Part shown: one piece after another, positions 32,957 through 44,388 of the stretch
How positions within the stretch are numbered: the first letter of the stretch is position 1
How the letters are laid out: every line of letters begins with the position of its first letter
Notes under the pieces: model-generated
Told to the model about the DNA's origin: nothing
Seen by the model: only the letters and a program-made list of their open reading frames with translations
The model's database searches: none
Made by a program: the position numbers and the translations under genes
From: Lacinutrix neustonica
Lineage (GTDB): Bacteria > Bacteroidota > Bacteroidia > Flavobacteriales > Flavobacteriaceae
Assembly: GCF_026625145.1 (NCBI RefSeq)
Contig: NZ_CP113088.1
Span: forward strand, 3,833,501-3,897,500
Length of the DNA: 64,000 nucleotides
Reading direction: 5' to 3'

Positions 32957-35788
32957 TTACTTTAATTCTTTTTTTAGGAATTTTGCAGTATAGCTTTTTT
33001 TGTGTTTGGCAACTTCTTCCGGTGTGCCTTCCACTATTATTTTTCCGCCACCTTGACCACCTTCATATCCAATGTCTATAATATGATCTACTGTTTTAAT
33101 GACATCTAGGTTGTGTTCAATAATCAATACCGTATTGCCTTTGTTAGCGAGTTTGTTTAATACAATCATGAGCACACGAATGTCTTCAAAATGTAAGCCT
33201 GTCGTGGGCTCATCTAAGATATAAAAAGTGTTTCCAGTGTCGCGTTTACTTAATTCTGTAGCTAATTTAATGCGTTGGGCTTCACCACCGGAAAGCGTTG
33301 TGCTTTGTTGTCCAAGGGTAATATATCCCAAGCCAACGTCGACAATAGTTTTTAGTTTTTTATGAATTTTCGGGATGTTTTCAAAAAAATCAACAGCTTC
33401 ATTCATAGTCATGTTAAGCACATCGCTAATGCTTTTTCCTTTATAACGAATCTCTAAGGTTTCACGATTAAAACGTTTGCCTTGGCAGGTTTCACATTCT
33501 ACATAAACGTCCGGCAAGAAATTCATTTCTATAACGCGTAAACCTCCTCCTTTGCAGGTTTCGCATCGACCGCCTGCAACATTAAAACTAAAACGTCCCG
33601 GTTTGTAACCACGAATCATCGCTTCAGGAATTTTAGCAAACAAACTTCTGATTTCACCAAAGGTTCCGGTATACGTTGCTGGATTGCTACGAGGTGTTCT
33701 ACCAATGGGAGACTGATTAATATCAATAACTTTATCGCAATGCTCTAAACCCTTAATACTTTTATAAGGCATTGGTTTCTTTACGCCATTAAAATAATAG
33801 GCGTTTAAAATGGGGTAGAGTGTTTCGTTAATTAAAGTCGACTTGCCACTTCCGAAACCCCAGTAACACCAATCATTTTACCCGCAGGAATTTTTACCGA
33901 AACGTTTTTTAGGTTGTTTCCAGTACAGCCTTTTAATTCAATAAACTTGCCATTCCCTTCACGACGCTTTTTAGGTACTTCAATTTCTCGTTTACCATTT
34001 AAATATTCGGCAGTAAGTGTGTTTTCTTTAAGAAGTTCCTGTGGTGTGCCTTGGCTAATAATTTCACCACCATGTTTTCCTGCTCTAGGACCAATGTCAA
34101 TAACATGATCGGCACGTTCAATCATGTCCTTATCGTGCTCAACCACAATGACCGAGTTCCCAATATCTCGTAAAGCGATTAAGGAATTAATTAATTTTTC
34201 ATTGTCGCGTTGATGCAAGCCAATACTAGGTTCGTCTAATATATAAAGTACACCGACCAACTGAGAACCAATTTGTGTGGCCAAACGAATGCGTTGTGCT
34301 TCGCCTCCTGAAAGTGACTTTGAACTTCGATTTAAAGACAAGTAGGTTAAACCAACATCGACTAAAAACTGTAGTCTAGCCTTAATTTCTTTTATAATTT
34401 CTTCAGCTATTTTTAGTTGTTTTTCTGAAAGGTGTTTATGTAAATCTTCAAACCATTTGGCCAACTCAACAATGTCTTTATTGGCTAATTCAGCGATGTT
34501 TTTTTCGTTGACTTTAAAGTATAACGATTCTTTTCTTAAACGTGAACCTTCGCAAACTGGACATTCTACTTTATCCATATAATCTTTCGCCCAGCGTTGT
34601 AAAGAGGTCGATTCAGCATTTCTATACTGATTATCAATAAAAGTAGCTACTCCTTCGAAGTCAATTTTGTATTCTCTGGTGACCCCGAGTGTTTTGCTTT
34701 CAACAGAAAATTTATCGTTTCCCCCATATAAAATCACTTGTTTTGCTTCGGCAGGAATAGATTTGTATGCATCGGTCATTTTAAATTGATAACGCTCTGC
34801 AATCAATTCCAACTGTTTAAAAATCCAACTTTTCTTTTCTGGTCCGTGTGGTGCTAAGGCGCCATTTTTAATAGATAACGAATCGTCTCGGGATAATTTT
34901 TTTCTCATTCACTTGATACAAGGTGCCAATACCGTTACAATAATCGCAAGCGCCTTTTGGTGAGTTAAAAGAAAAATTATTAGGTTCTGGATTTGGGTAT
35001 GATATTCCGGAGGTAGCACACATTAAGCTGCGGCTAAAATAACGGGCTTCTTGTGTGTCTTGGTCTATCACCATTAAGATATCCTCGCCATGATACATGG
35101 CGGTATTAATGGTTTCATCTAAACGTTTATTATTTTCTGTGGTATCGTCAATTTTAAGCCGATCGATGACAATTTCAATATCATGATTCTTATAACGGTC
35201 CAGCTTCATGCCTTTTGTGATGTCTACAATCTCACCATCGGTACGTACCTTTACAAACCCTTGTTTTCCTATTTGTTCAAAGAGTTCACGATAATGTCCT
35301 TTCCGTGAGCGCACAACAGGAGATAAAATAGTTATGCGTTTGTCTTTGAAATCTTCAATAATCAATGCTTTTATTTGCGCATCACTGTAGCTCACCATTT
35401 TCTCACCAGTATTATAACTGTAAGCGTCACTTGCTCCGGCAAAGAGCAGTCTTAAAAAATCATAAATTTCTGTTATGGTTCCAACTGTAGACCGTGGTGA
35501 TTTACTAGTAGTTTTCTGCTCGATGGCGATTACAGGAGACAAACCATCAATTTTATCGACATCTGGTCGTTCTAAACCGCCTAAAAATTGTCCGGCGTAA
35601 GCCGAAAAAGTTTCGATGTAGCGCCTTTGGCCTTCGGCATAAATAGTATCAAAAGCGAGTGACGATTTCCCACTACCGGACAAGCCAGTAATGACCACCA
35701 GTTTTTCACGGGGAATCGTGACATCAATATTTTTGAGATTGTGAACTCCGGCACCTAGTACCTCTATATTTTCTTCGAAATTTGTCAT
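32957..35788 (-). CDS. uvrA: Excinuclease ABC subunit UvrA (two frame breaks)
   Basis: Damage-recognition ATPase of nucleotide excision repair, with tandem ABC modules. I start at ATG 35788 ([20 protein letters not shown]) because an upstream ATG adds 34 non-conserved residues. Walker A I is GLSGSGKSS; zinc cysteines appear as [23 protein letters not shown] and CETCQGK. The two LSGGEAQRI signatures are intact. Breaks: 34886-34892 (CCCGAGA for CCCGGA, giving [13 protein letters not shown]) and 33851-33855 (TCGGA for TCCGGA, giving [15 protein letters not shown], the second Walker A). The repaired length is 943 residues. Confidence 0.96.
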
Positions 35789-35803
35789 AGAAAAGCAAAG
35801 CTG

Positions 35804-35811
35804 CAAAGGTA
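35804..35811 (-). promoter_or_regulatory. Putative -7 box of uvrA
   Basis: TACCTTTG on the minus strand, 15 bases before the preferred ATG, matches TAnnTTTG and supports the 35788 start. Confidence 0.5.
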
Positions 35812-36010
35812 CTGTTTTTGAAGTAGAAAAGGAAGTAAATTTAATCTGTAACACATTGTTTTTAGGTCTACTGGGTTTTAACTTTTTCAAATTTGTAGAT
35901 ACGGACTTTTTTTTGTATTTTAATTTATTATATCCCTTCGAATTGATCCCTGATTTAATAATTGATTAGTAGCACAAACTAAAATGAATTATTAATTAAA
36001 TAAGTGTCGG

Positions 36011-36578
36011 ATGAAAAAAGAAGGAAGTTTATCGGAAAAAGAGCGTTTAGAGCTCGTCGAAGAGCGTTTAGAAAGTGCTGTTAGTACTTATGAAACAGCG
36101 GTATTATTCGATTATAAATTGAGTGAGTTTATAAGACTTAGTGGGTTTAAGGATTTCCAAAATCCACCAATTTTATCTCCTAAAATACCATATGCTTTAC
36201 CTGGTGTGTTTAGTGCGGTTATAACCTATCTCAATTTTATTACAGAAATGGATAAAATTAAAACCAAGATTCAGAATGTTCTCAATGTACTTCAACCACC
36301 AATGCCAGGCCCTGGATTACCTATTCCTCCACCAGTACCACCAACACCAGGTACACGAAAAATGAGACAAGTCATAGAAGTTATTACTGCTGCAAAAACA
36401 GCGGCTGACAATGCCGAACCGTGAATCGGCAAAAGACAGTTTGAAGGAGGCTAAAGATCTTCTAAAGCATGAAAGCGTTCGGGTCGAATTTAGGCGCATC
36501 CGACAGATAACTACATGGTATGATATTCTTGAGGAAGTGCAAGCCGTCATCGATTATTTAGAAAAAATATGCAAATAA
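36011..36578 (+). CDS. Hypothetical protein with proline-rich hinge
   Basis: Starts MKKEGSLSEKERLELVEERL and has two helical parts separated by a Pro-rich stretch (PPMPGPGLPIPPPVPPTPG, about residues 98-116). The frame ends early at 36418-36424 (CCGTGA for CCGGA); removing the extra T continues as PESAKDSLKEAKDLLKH... to a stop at 36578, 188 residues in all. No family recognised. The amphipathic ends suggest a cytoplasmic structural or partner-binding protein. Confidence 0.65.
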
Positions 36579-36903
36579 GTATTGAGATTAAATTGAAACA
36601 TAAACAATGCATTTTTTTTAAATTTAGATAGAGTGAAGGCTTTTAATAATGTAGTCATCCTTTTTTAAATGAAAGAATTATTGATAAGACTGGCGAAAAA
36701 AAGAATAGCAATAGTAATAATCGATAATGGTGAGACATAGAAAAAAACTTAATTACAGAAGGCGTGAAGCATATGAAAGGATAGCATTACCCCAACTGTT
36801 TAGTCGTTTCTCTATATATTCTAATGACGCTTATTCTATTATTCAAATAGTAAGTTTTAATGTCTTTTAACGAAGACTAATAAAAATAATAACCATGCCC
36901 GTA
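36579..36903. other. Intergenic region
   Basis: About 325 AT-rich bases between convergent genes. No terminator-like hairpin or convincing small gene was recognised. Confidence 0.4.
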
Positions 36904-37662
36904 TTATTTAATTGGTTCACTACTCTCGAGGTAAGCGCTTTCTATGCCCTCCATCTCTAATCCCGTAAATAGTAACTTGTGAAAGGTTGGTAATATGGCG
37001 CCAGTTGACGTCGTCGTCCAATCGCTCCAGGTCGCCTCTAAGCCGTTTATAGGTAAGATGTCTACCCACATTTGAAAGCTTGTTGGTCGCCCTGTTTCCT
37101 CTAAATGCCATAAATAAGAATCGCCTGGGGTAGACCCTCCGGAGGTATAAGTTATTAATAAGGCTTTCTCATCATCGTTAAGCGTTATTAAAGTGCGTTC
37201 TACTCCGGTATCAAAAACCTTGTAAGGGGCGACAAGCCAAAAGGAATCGTTATTAAAATAATTAATTGCTTTTTGTATGGTTTGTTGTTGTTTTTCTGAT
37301 TCAATTTTTATGTCATCTTGAAACGCGACGCTTTCTGATTGCTTATTTAAATCCAAAAGGACTTTGTAGTTTTTCCAATAGACTTCACAGGTGTTTTTGG
37401 TCTTATTCCATTTATAATGATGACGTTTTTTAAAGGTCCATTCTATGTAATCAGTTGCTTTGTAAGCGTCATAATCTAAAGCATTCAACATTTTAACAGC
37501 TAAGGCATCTGCTTCTTTACCTTGAGTTCCTACTGGTAAAGCTTCATTGTATTTAAAATATAAGAAACCATAAAGAAGCACTGTAGGTAGAGTGAAGAAT
37601 ATAATAATTCCAATGCTGATTTTTAATATTCTTTTAAGCGTTAATTTTTTTCTTGTTTTCAT
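36904..37662 (-). CDS. Single-span membrane hypothetical protein
   Basis: 252 residues. The N-terminus MKTRKKLTLKRILKISIGII is a basic stretch leading into a hydrophobic helix (GIIIFFTLPTVLLYGFLYF), so the protein is anchored with a large soluble domain outside. The body contains KADxxAVKMLNALDYDAYKA and a WVDILPINGLEATWSDW segment. I do not know the family, although similar proteins are widespread in Flavobacteriia. Confidence 0.7.
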   Translation of the reverse strand: MKTRKKLTLKRILKISIGIIIFFTLPTVLLYGFLYFKYNEALPVGTQGKEADALAVKMLNALDYDAYKATDYIEWTFKKRHHYKWNKTKNTCEVYWKNYKVLLDLNKQSESVAFQDDIKIESEKQQQTIQKAINYFNNDSFWLVAPYKVFDTGVERTLITLNDDEKALLITYTSGGSTPGDSYLWHLEETGRPTSFQMWVDILPINGLEATWSDWTTTSTGAILPTFHKLLFTGLEMEGIESAYLESSEPIK

Positions 37663-37887
37663 TTAAAAAGGAATCTGTGGTCTTATTTTGTGCCTTATTA
37701 TTAGAAAAAAGGCCTACATTTTTTTGTCGACTTAATATTAAAAAGGAGGTAAAGATAAAAGGATTGTATCATTCTTCACACGTATCATGATGTTTTCTTC
37801 AAAGGCCTGCGCATGTGTCAATTGTTTACAATTAAAATAGTCTCCTATTGTACTATGCGCAGCGGCGTTGTCTTTAGTTATTTTAGT

Positions 37888-39575
37888 TTAAAAGCCTACT
37901 GCAGCATCATCTCCTCGAAAATCGGCACCCCCTTCGAGACGACCATCAGGTAATACTAAAATGGCATCCACCTGACCTATAACCGGTGAGCGTTCTTCGT
38001 TGATTATATACCCTTTCTTTTCTAAAGTTTTTATTGTTGTTTTTGAAAACACATGGGGTTCCATTCTAATTTCATCGGGTAACCATTGGTGATGAAACCG
38101 TGGTGCATTAACCGCTTGCTGCATAGTCATATTAAACGTATGAACATTCAAAATGGTTTGTAATACAGAGGTTATAATGGTAGAACCGCCAGGGGTTCCA
38201 ATACTCATAAGTAACTGACCGTCTTTCTCAACAATAGTAGGTGTCATGGAGCTAAGCATGCGTTTTTCCGGTAGAATAGCATTGGCTTCAGCACCCATTA
38301 AGCCATAGATATTTGGTACACCAGGCTTACTGCTAAAATCGTCCATTTCATTATTTAAAAAGAACCCTAACTCTGAGCAAAATAATTTAGAACCAAAGCC
38401 ACTATTTAAGGTTGTTGTGACTGCAATGGCATTTCCAAATTGATCCACGATAGAGTAGTGAGTCGTTTCATTGCTTTCAATAATATCCACTTTTCCATGA
38501 GAGACGTCATTGGAAGGTGTTGCTTTTTCAAAAGAAAAGTCTGCCATGCGTTTTTTTAAATAGTCATCACTCAACAATTCATGTTGAGGTACAGATATAA
38601 AATCCGGGTCTCCTAGATAGTAGCTTCTATCTGCGTAAGCGCGACGTTCGGCTTCGGCTAAAACTTGAATGGTTTCTACTGAATTATGACCATACTTTGC
38701 GAGATCATACGGTTCAACCGATTTCATAATTTGGGCCAGTGCGATTCCACCACTAGAAGGTGGTGCCATAGAAATTATGTTTAAGCCCTCGTACTCAAAA
38801 GTGACAGGTCTTCTCCATTTCACTTCGTAATTAGCTAAATCTTCTAAGCTTAAAACACCACCGTTTTCTTGAATAAAATGGGTTAAAATTTTTGCCGTTT
38901 CTCCCACATAAAACTCATCAAGACCATTGTTCATTATGCGTGTTAAGGTTTTGGCTAATTTTGGATATTTAATCGTGTCGTTTTCTTTCCATGCCTTATA
39001 AAATAAAATCGTGTCTCTATTAGCAAGTTTAAAATCTTCTTGCTTTTCGGTGGTGCGTATTTCTTGTTTTTTTGTAACGACAACACCTCGTTTTGCTAGT
39101 TCAATCACAGGTTTTATTAAGGCTTTTATAGGTAGACTTCCAAATTTTTCGTGCACTGCAAAAATGCCTGCGACAGAGCCTGGGACACCAACGGCTAAAG
39201 CGCCTCGGGTACTTAAATCGGAATAACAGAGCCTAAAGAATCTAAATACATATCTTTTGTAGCGGCCGAAGGTGCCTTTTCTCTAAAATCGAGACTCCCA
39301 ATGCTGCCATCATGTTCTCTATAGACCATAAATCCGCCACCACCAATATTCCCTGCATAAGGGTAAGCCACTGCTAATGCTAATTGCGTAGCAATCATAG
39401 CGTCAAACGCATTTCCACCTTGCTCGAGTATAGCACTGCCTATTTGGGAGGCTTCCAAACGTGCAGAGACGACCATTGCTTTTTGTGTGATGAGTCCACG
39501 AACAGGCCTGTTTTGTTTGCATGAACAGCAAAGGACAATCATTAAAAAATAAGGATATAGCGAATTTAGTTTCAT
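37888..39575 (-). CDS. Gamma-glutamyltransferase, lipoprotein form
   Basis: Periplasmic Ntn-hydrolase that cleaves gamma-glutamyl bonds such as those of glutathione. It starts at 39575 with a lipobox (LCCSC near residue 18). The large-subunit motif GGNAFDAMIATQLAL and GNIGGGGFMVYR precede the autoprocessing nucleophile Thr in ETTHYSIVDQFGNAIA; the small subunit has SSMTPTIVEKDG and GTPGGSTI. The frame breaks at 39218-39222 (TCCGA for TCCGGA); repair gives GSVIPDLSTRGALAVGVPGSVAG and 562 residues. Confidence 0.93.
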
Positions 39576-39650
39576 AGGGTATTCATTTTATTTAAAGAGG
39601 GTAAGGTTCCAAACGGCATGTGACGAAATATTTAACGTTATGGATTGGTT

Positions 39651-40245
39651 TTATCTGTTTTCTATTTCTAATAATTTTTTATTGGAAAAACGAATGAGCT
39701 CTTCAAAAAAACTGGTAAACTCGGCTTCAAAGTCTTGATAGAACTCTTCCAGTTCGTTAACGGCTAAGTTCATTTGAGACCGATTATGCGTTCTACGGTT
39801 CATGCCCTCCAATACTTTAGTAATGCCTCCTATTGAAGCGTAGCTTAGTAACCAATTGTCTGCAATCATATAAGGCATCATGTGCTGAATCCGTTTAGGC
39901 AGAATTTCAAAATGATCCTGAAGCGAATCATAAAAATCATCGACATATTTGCTCAAAGGGATATTAGAATAGTTACTCCAGTTCTTTGCTAAAAAATGGT
40001 CGTAAAGAATATCGACAATAACGCCGGAGTAATGACTGTAGTTCTTATGTAGTCTTTTTGTGCTTAGTCTAACTGTTTTATGCGCGTCTGTAAACGTATC
40101 GATTTGACGATGTAATAATATGCCTGTTTGAATGTCTTTTGGATACTTTTGGTAGCGTTTCCCACGAATACCATCTGCTATAAAATTGCCAATGGTAACG
40201 CTTTTGTTATTTCCGAGAAAGATAAATGTGTGCGAGAAAATTCAT
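39651..40245 (-). CDS. acpH: Acyl carrier protein phosphodiesterase
   Basis: From ATG 40245 (MNFLAHIYLS) the repaired protein is 197 residues, the usual AcpH length; AcpH removes the phosphopantetheine arm from ACP. Landmarks are NFIADGIRGKRYQKYPKDIQTGILLHRQIDTFTD and YDHFLAKNW. The frame breaks at 40212-40218 (TCTCGGA for TCCGGA in gene sense); without repair only the part from about 39956 is open, which hides the N-terminal half. The gene follows the ggt gene upstream of a divergent acyltransferase. Confidence 0.9.
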
Positions 40246-40286
40246 AAAATAAATATATGTATTTTTAACGCTTAAAATCTATTTAA

Positions 40287-41348
40287 TTGAAAAGACTTCC
40301 AAATTTAAACCCCTTGCGCTTTGTTTTAGCGTTTTTGGTTTTAATCTTCCACTTGCCACAATTATCTCAAAATCAAGGTTTACCATATTACAATGTCTTT
40401 CCCATCTTTCATAAGGGCACTGAAGCAGTGTACATGTTCTTTGTTTTAAGTGGTTTTTTGATAATAAGTCAAATTTATAAGGCTCAGGTAAACAGTACTT
40501 TTTCAGTTAAGAATTTCTATGCACGACGTGCCCTACGAATTCTTCCGCTATATTTTTTAATTGTGAGCTTTGGTTTGCTATTTTATAACATTGTGCTGCC
40601 AGTTTTAGGGATGCCTTTCGAAGTTAATTACGAAGTTAAAGATCTGGCACTCCTTTTAGTATTTCCCAATGTTTTTAGCACGCTATTTAAACCTGGAGGG
40701 ATTTTAGAAATTTTGTGGTCTATAGGCATAGAAGAGCAATTCTACCTCATGATTGCACCCTTAATGCTGCTCATTAAGAATACGAGAGTAGTTCGAGTAT
40801 TGGTATTCATTACCGTTTTATATTTTTTAATTTTTCACTTCGATTTTTTCTATGTGCTCAGGCGTTTTCAATGCGTTTACTTCTTTATCCTTTCAGGGGG
40901 TATTATAGCGCTTTTGGAAACCCAACAAAAGTTAACCTTTTTAAAAAAATCAAAAGCAATACCACTATTAATAGTGGTATTGACCCTTTTTTATTTTTTT
41001 ACCAATTGGTTACAATTCGATTCTATTATCATTTATAATTTGGTTACTGCCATAGTATTTAGTTTGTTTATTCATACAATAAGCTTTAACACACAGGGGT
41101 TTGTAATAAAAAATAAGGGGCTTAATTATTTAGGAACTATTTCTTATGGCATTTATATGTATCATGTGATAGTGCTCAATGCTATGGTTTTCTTATTTTT
41201 GCAATTGAAGAAAATGATTGTAATTAATGATGTTTTAACGATAGTTTTACTGAATGTATTGACCTTATTTTTCACTATCTTATTAGCACATTTTTCTTAT
41301 AATTATTTTGAAACTTATTTTCTAAAATTAAAAAATAAATACAGATAA
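40287..41348 (+). CDS. Acyltransferase 3 family membrane protein
   Basis: 353 residues with about ten hydrophobic helices. The N-terminal LNPLRFVLAFLVLIFHLPQL has the catalytic H (R-x10-H motif) of OafA-type transferases; the segment FLIISQIYKAQ and RRALRILPLYFLIV are characteristic. It probably acylates a surface polysaccharide or lipid. It starts at TTG 40287, with no nearby ATG. The stop abuts the glmM ATG with no gap, so the genes are likely coupled. Confidence 0.9.
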   Translation: MKRLPNLNPLRFVLAFLVLIFHLPQLSQNQGLPYYNVFPIFHKGTEAVYMFFVLSGFLIISQIYKAQVNSTFSVKNFYARRALRILPLYFLIVSFGLLFYNIVLPVLGMPFEVNYEVKDLALLLVFPNVFSTLFKPGGILEILWSIGIEEQFYLMIAPLMLLIKNTRVVRVLVFITVLYFLIFHFDFFYVLRRFQCVYFFILSGGIIALLETQQKLTFLKKSKAIPLLIVVLTLFYFFTNWLQFDSIIIYNLVTAIVFSLFIHTISFNTQGFVIKNKGLNYLGTISYGIYMYHVIVLNAMVFLFLQLKKMIVINDVLTIVLLNVLTLFFTILLAHFSYNYFETYFLKLKNKYR

Positions 41349-42737
41349 ATGACACTCATAAAATCTATATCAGGCATCCGTGGAACTATTGGCGGAGCAG
41401 TGGGAGAAAACCTAACTCCAATTGATGCAGTAAAATTTGCTTCAGCCTATGGAACATGGCTTAAAACACAACGTAACAAACAAGATTACCGTGTTGTGGT
41501 TGGTCGGGACGCACGTATTTACGGCGAAATGATTCAGAATCTAGTAATGAATACGCTCGTAGGTTTAGGTATTCATGTTATAGATCCGGGATTGTCTACA
41601 ACACCAACGGTTGAAATTGCAGTACCCATGGAGTATGCAGATGGAGGTATTATTTTAACAGCAAGTCATAACCCGAAACAATGGAATGCTTTAAAGTTGT
41701 TAAATGCAAAAGGGGAGTTTTTGGATGCTGAAGAAGGTGCTAAAATTTTAGAGATCGCTGAAAGTGATGCGATGCAATTTGCAGACGTCGACGCTTTAGG
41801 GAAAATAACAAAAAATCAAGCCTACATAGATTTGCATATCGATCATGTTATGGGTTTAGAATATGTAAACAAAGAAGCAATTGAAGCTGCTAATTTTAAA
41901 GTGGTTGTCGACGGTGTTAATTCTACAGGAGGTATTGCTATTCCTTTGTTGTTAGAACGTTTAGGTGTGCACCCTGTGAAGTTATATTGTGAACCGAATG
42001 GTCATTTCCCACATAATCCAGAACCTTTAAAAGAACATTTAGGCGACTTATCTAACGAAGTGAAAAAACACCAGGCAGATTTTGGAATTGTAGTCGATCC
42101 GGATGTTGATCGGTTGGCTTTTATGGATGAAAACGGTGAGATGTTTGGCGAAGAGTATACTTTAGTGGCTTGTGCAGATTACGTGTTGAGTAAGAATCCT
42201 GGGAATACTGTGAGCAATATGAGTTCCACGCGAGCCTTACGAGATGTTACAGAAAAGCATGGAGGAAGCTATGAAGCGAGTGCTGTTGGAGAAGTCAATG
42301 TAGTGTCATTGATGAAAAAGAACAACGCCGTAATAGGAGGAGAGGGTAATGGAGGGATTATCTATCCCGCATCGCATTATGGCCGAGATGCTTTAGTTGG
42401 AGTGGCCTTATTTTTGAGCTTGTTAGCAGAAAAGCAGCTGTCTGTTAGTGAATTACGCAAAACCTATACCAGCTACTTTATGAGTAAAAAGAAAATTGCA
42501 TTAACTCCAGAAATTGATGTTGATGCGATTTTAAAAGCGATGGAGGCAAAATATGCAGGTGAAAAGTTAACCACTATTGATGGTGTTAAAATAGACTTTG
42601 CAGAAAGCTGGGCACATTTGAGAAAAAGCAACACCGAACCCATCATTAGGATTTATACAGAAGCGAAATTACAAGAATTAGCAGATGATTTGGCAGATAA
42701 AATAATTTCTGAAATTAAAGAGATAGCGAGCATTTAG
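41349..42737 (+). CDS. glmM: Phosphoglucosamine mutase
   Basis: 462 residues. The phosphoserine loop is TASHNPKQWNA near residue 102, the metal loop DPDVDRLAF near residue 241, the sugar loop GEGNGGI near residue 334, and the phosphate loop RKSNTEPIIRIY near the C-terminus. The enzyme converts glucosamine-6-P to glucosamine-1-P for peptidoglycan and LPS. Intact frame although it includes TCCGGA and TCCGGG sites. Close homologues could act on other hexose phosphates. Confidence 0.88.
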   Translation: MTLIKSISGIRGTIGGAVGENLTPIDAVKFASAYGTWLKTQRNKQDYRVVVGRDARIYGEMIQNLVMNTLVGLGIHVIDPGLSTTPTVEIAVPMEYADGGIILTASHNPKQWNALKLLNAKGEFLDAEEGAKILEIAESDAMQFADVDALGKITKNQAYIDLHIDHVMGLEYVNKEAIEAANFKVVVDGVNSTGGIAIPLLLERLGVHPVKLYCEPNGHFPHNPEPLKEHLGDLSNEVKKHQADFGIVVDPDVDRLAFMDENGEMFGEEYTLVACADYVLSKNPGNTVSNMSSTRALRDVTEKHGGSYEASAVGEVNVVSLMKKNNAVIGGEGNGGIIYPASHYGRDALVGVALFLSLLAEKQLSVSELRKTYTSYFMSKKKIALTPEIDVDAILKAMEAKYAGEKLTTIDGVKIDFAESWAHLRKSNTEPIIRIYTEAKLQELADDLADKIISEIKEIASI

Positions 42738-42763
42738 TACTTAATTGGCATACTTATAGCGAT

Positions 42764-44263
42764 ATGATTACATCAAAAGCACGAGCAAGACATTCAGAAT
42801 TAGAACAGTATTTTTCTAAGTTTAGAAAGCATATTATAGGTATTGATCAGGAGTTTGAATCGCCCTATGGGAAGCAAAAAATGATTTATACAGATTGGAC
42901 GGCTTACGGGCGTTTGTACCGTCCAATTGAAGATAAAATCACGAATCAATTCGGGCCTTTTGTTGCCAATACACATACAGAAACAACCGTTTCCGGTACC
43001 GCCATGACCAATGCGTATCATAAAGCACGTCACATTATTAAAGGCCACGTAAATGCTAATGCAGATGATGTACTCATAGTAGCAGGTAACGGGATGACTA
43101 GCGTTGTAAACAAATTTCAACGTATTCTAGGTTTAAAAATTCCCGAAAACATACGTAAATATGCAAACATTCCGGACGAGATTCGTCCCGTAGTTTTTGT
43201 CACACATATGGAACACCACTCGAACCATACCTCTTGGTTGGAAACCATGGCAAAAGTAGAAGTGATTCCAGCAGGGGAGGATGGATTATTTAGTTTAAAA
43301 AATTTAGAAATTCTTTTAGAAGAATATAAAGACTGTACTATTAAGATCGCTTCGGTAATTGGAGGCAGTAATGTCACGGGCATTCAAACACCATATCATG
43401 AAATTGCAAAACTCATGCATAAAAATGGAGGGGTTTGTTTTGTGGATTTCGCATGTTCTGCACCTTATGTAGATATGAATATGCATCCTGAAAATGAGGA
43501 GGAGTCTTTAGATGCTATCTTCTTTTCACCTCATAAATTCTTAGGAGGGCCTGGTACTTCGGGGGTGTTGGTTTTTAACAAGAAATTGTACAAGAATATG
43601 ATCCCTGATTGCCCTGGCGGAGGTACCGTTTCATGGACTAATCCATGGGGTGAACACAAATATATCGACAGTATTGAAGATCGTGAAGATGGTGGAACAC
43701 CAGGGTTTTTACAAACCATAAAAACGGCTTTAGCAATAAAGCTTAAAGACCAAATGTGTGTAAAAAACATACTGGATCGTGAGCATGAATTGTTACATTT
43801 AATTTTTAAAAATCTTTCGAATGTAGACAATATAAAGATTCTTGCTCCAAATCATAAAGATAGGTTAGGGGTGCTCTCCTTTTATATTGAAGACTTACAT
43901 TTTAATTTAGGTGTAAAATTGTTGAACGATCGTTTTGGGATACAAACACGTGGCGGTTGTAGTTGTGCGGGTACTTATGGGCACTATTTGCTTAATGTAG
44001 ATCGCGAAAAATCGAATGCCTTAACTTGTGAAATCACCTCGGGCGATTTAACTCATAAACCGGGATGGATTCGTCTATCAATTCATCCAACAACTACCTG
44101 TGACGAAATAGATTATGTCTGTGACAGTTTAATAGCTTTGGCAGTAAACCATGAAGACTGGGCTAAAGATTACGACTACAATAAAGCGAATAATGAGTTT
44201 GTACATAAACACTTTATCCCGAAGCATGATATGCGTGTAAGTGACTGGTTCGAGTTGCAATAA
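42764..44263 (+). CDS. Class V aminotransferase / cysteine desulfurase-like protein
   Basis: 499 residues, PLP-dependent fold type I. The PLP lysine is in FFSPHKFLGGPGTSGVLVF near residue 258, preceded by FVDFACSAP with the Asp that contacts the ring nitrogen. A Cys-rich segment (QTRGGCSCAGTYGHY) is near residue 397, where SufS/IscS-like enzymes carry the active cysteine loop. It is longer than standard desulfurases. Substrate not inferred. It starts 26 bases after glmM. Confidence 0.85.
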   Translation: MITSKARARHSELEQYFSKFRKHIIGIDQEFESPYGKQKMIYTDWTAYGRLYRPIEDKITNQFGPFVANTHTETTVSGTAMTNAYHKARHIIKGHVNANADDVLIVAGNGMTSVVNKFQRILGLKIPENIRKYANIPDEIRPVVFVTHMEHHSNHTSWLETMAKVEVIPAGEDGLFSLKNLEILLEEYKDCTIKIASVIGGSNVTGIQTPYHEIAKLMHKNGGVCFVDFACSAPYVDMNMHPENEEESLDAIFFSPHKFLGGPGTSGVLVFNKKLYKNMIPDCPGGGTVSWTNPWGEHKYIDSIEDREDGGTPGFLQTIKTALAIKLKDQMCVKNILDREHELLHLIFKNLSNVDNIKILAPNHKDRLGVLSFYIEDLHFNLGVKLLNDRFGIQTRGGCSCAGTYGHYLLNVDREKSNALTCEITSGDLTHKPGWIRLSIHPTTTCDEIDYVCDSLIALAVNHEDWAKDYDYNKANNEFVHKHFIPKHDMRVSDWFELQ

Positions 44264-44388
44264 TAAACTCAATAATGTTACGCGATACGTATAGAATTAT
44301 ACACAACATAATTAACTACCATCGATTAAATCATAGTCTCTTTAATCTATTAATAATTATTAATGGTTTTGTTATTTGAACCCAGTCA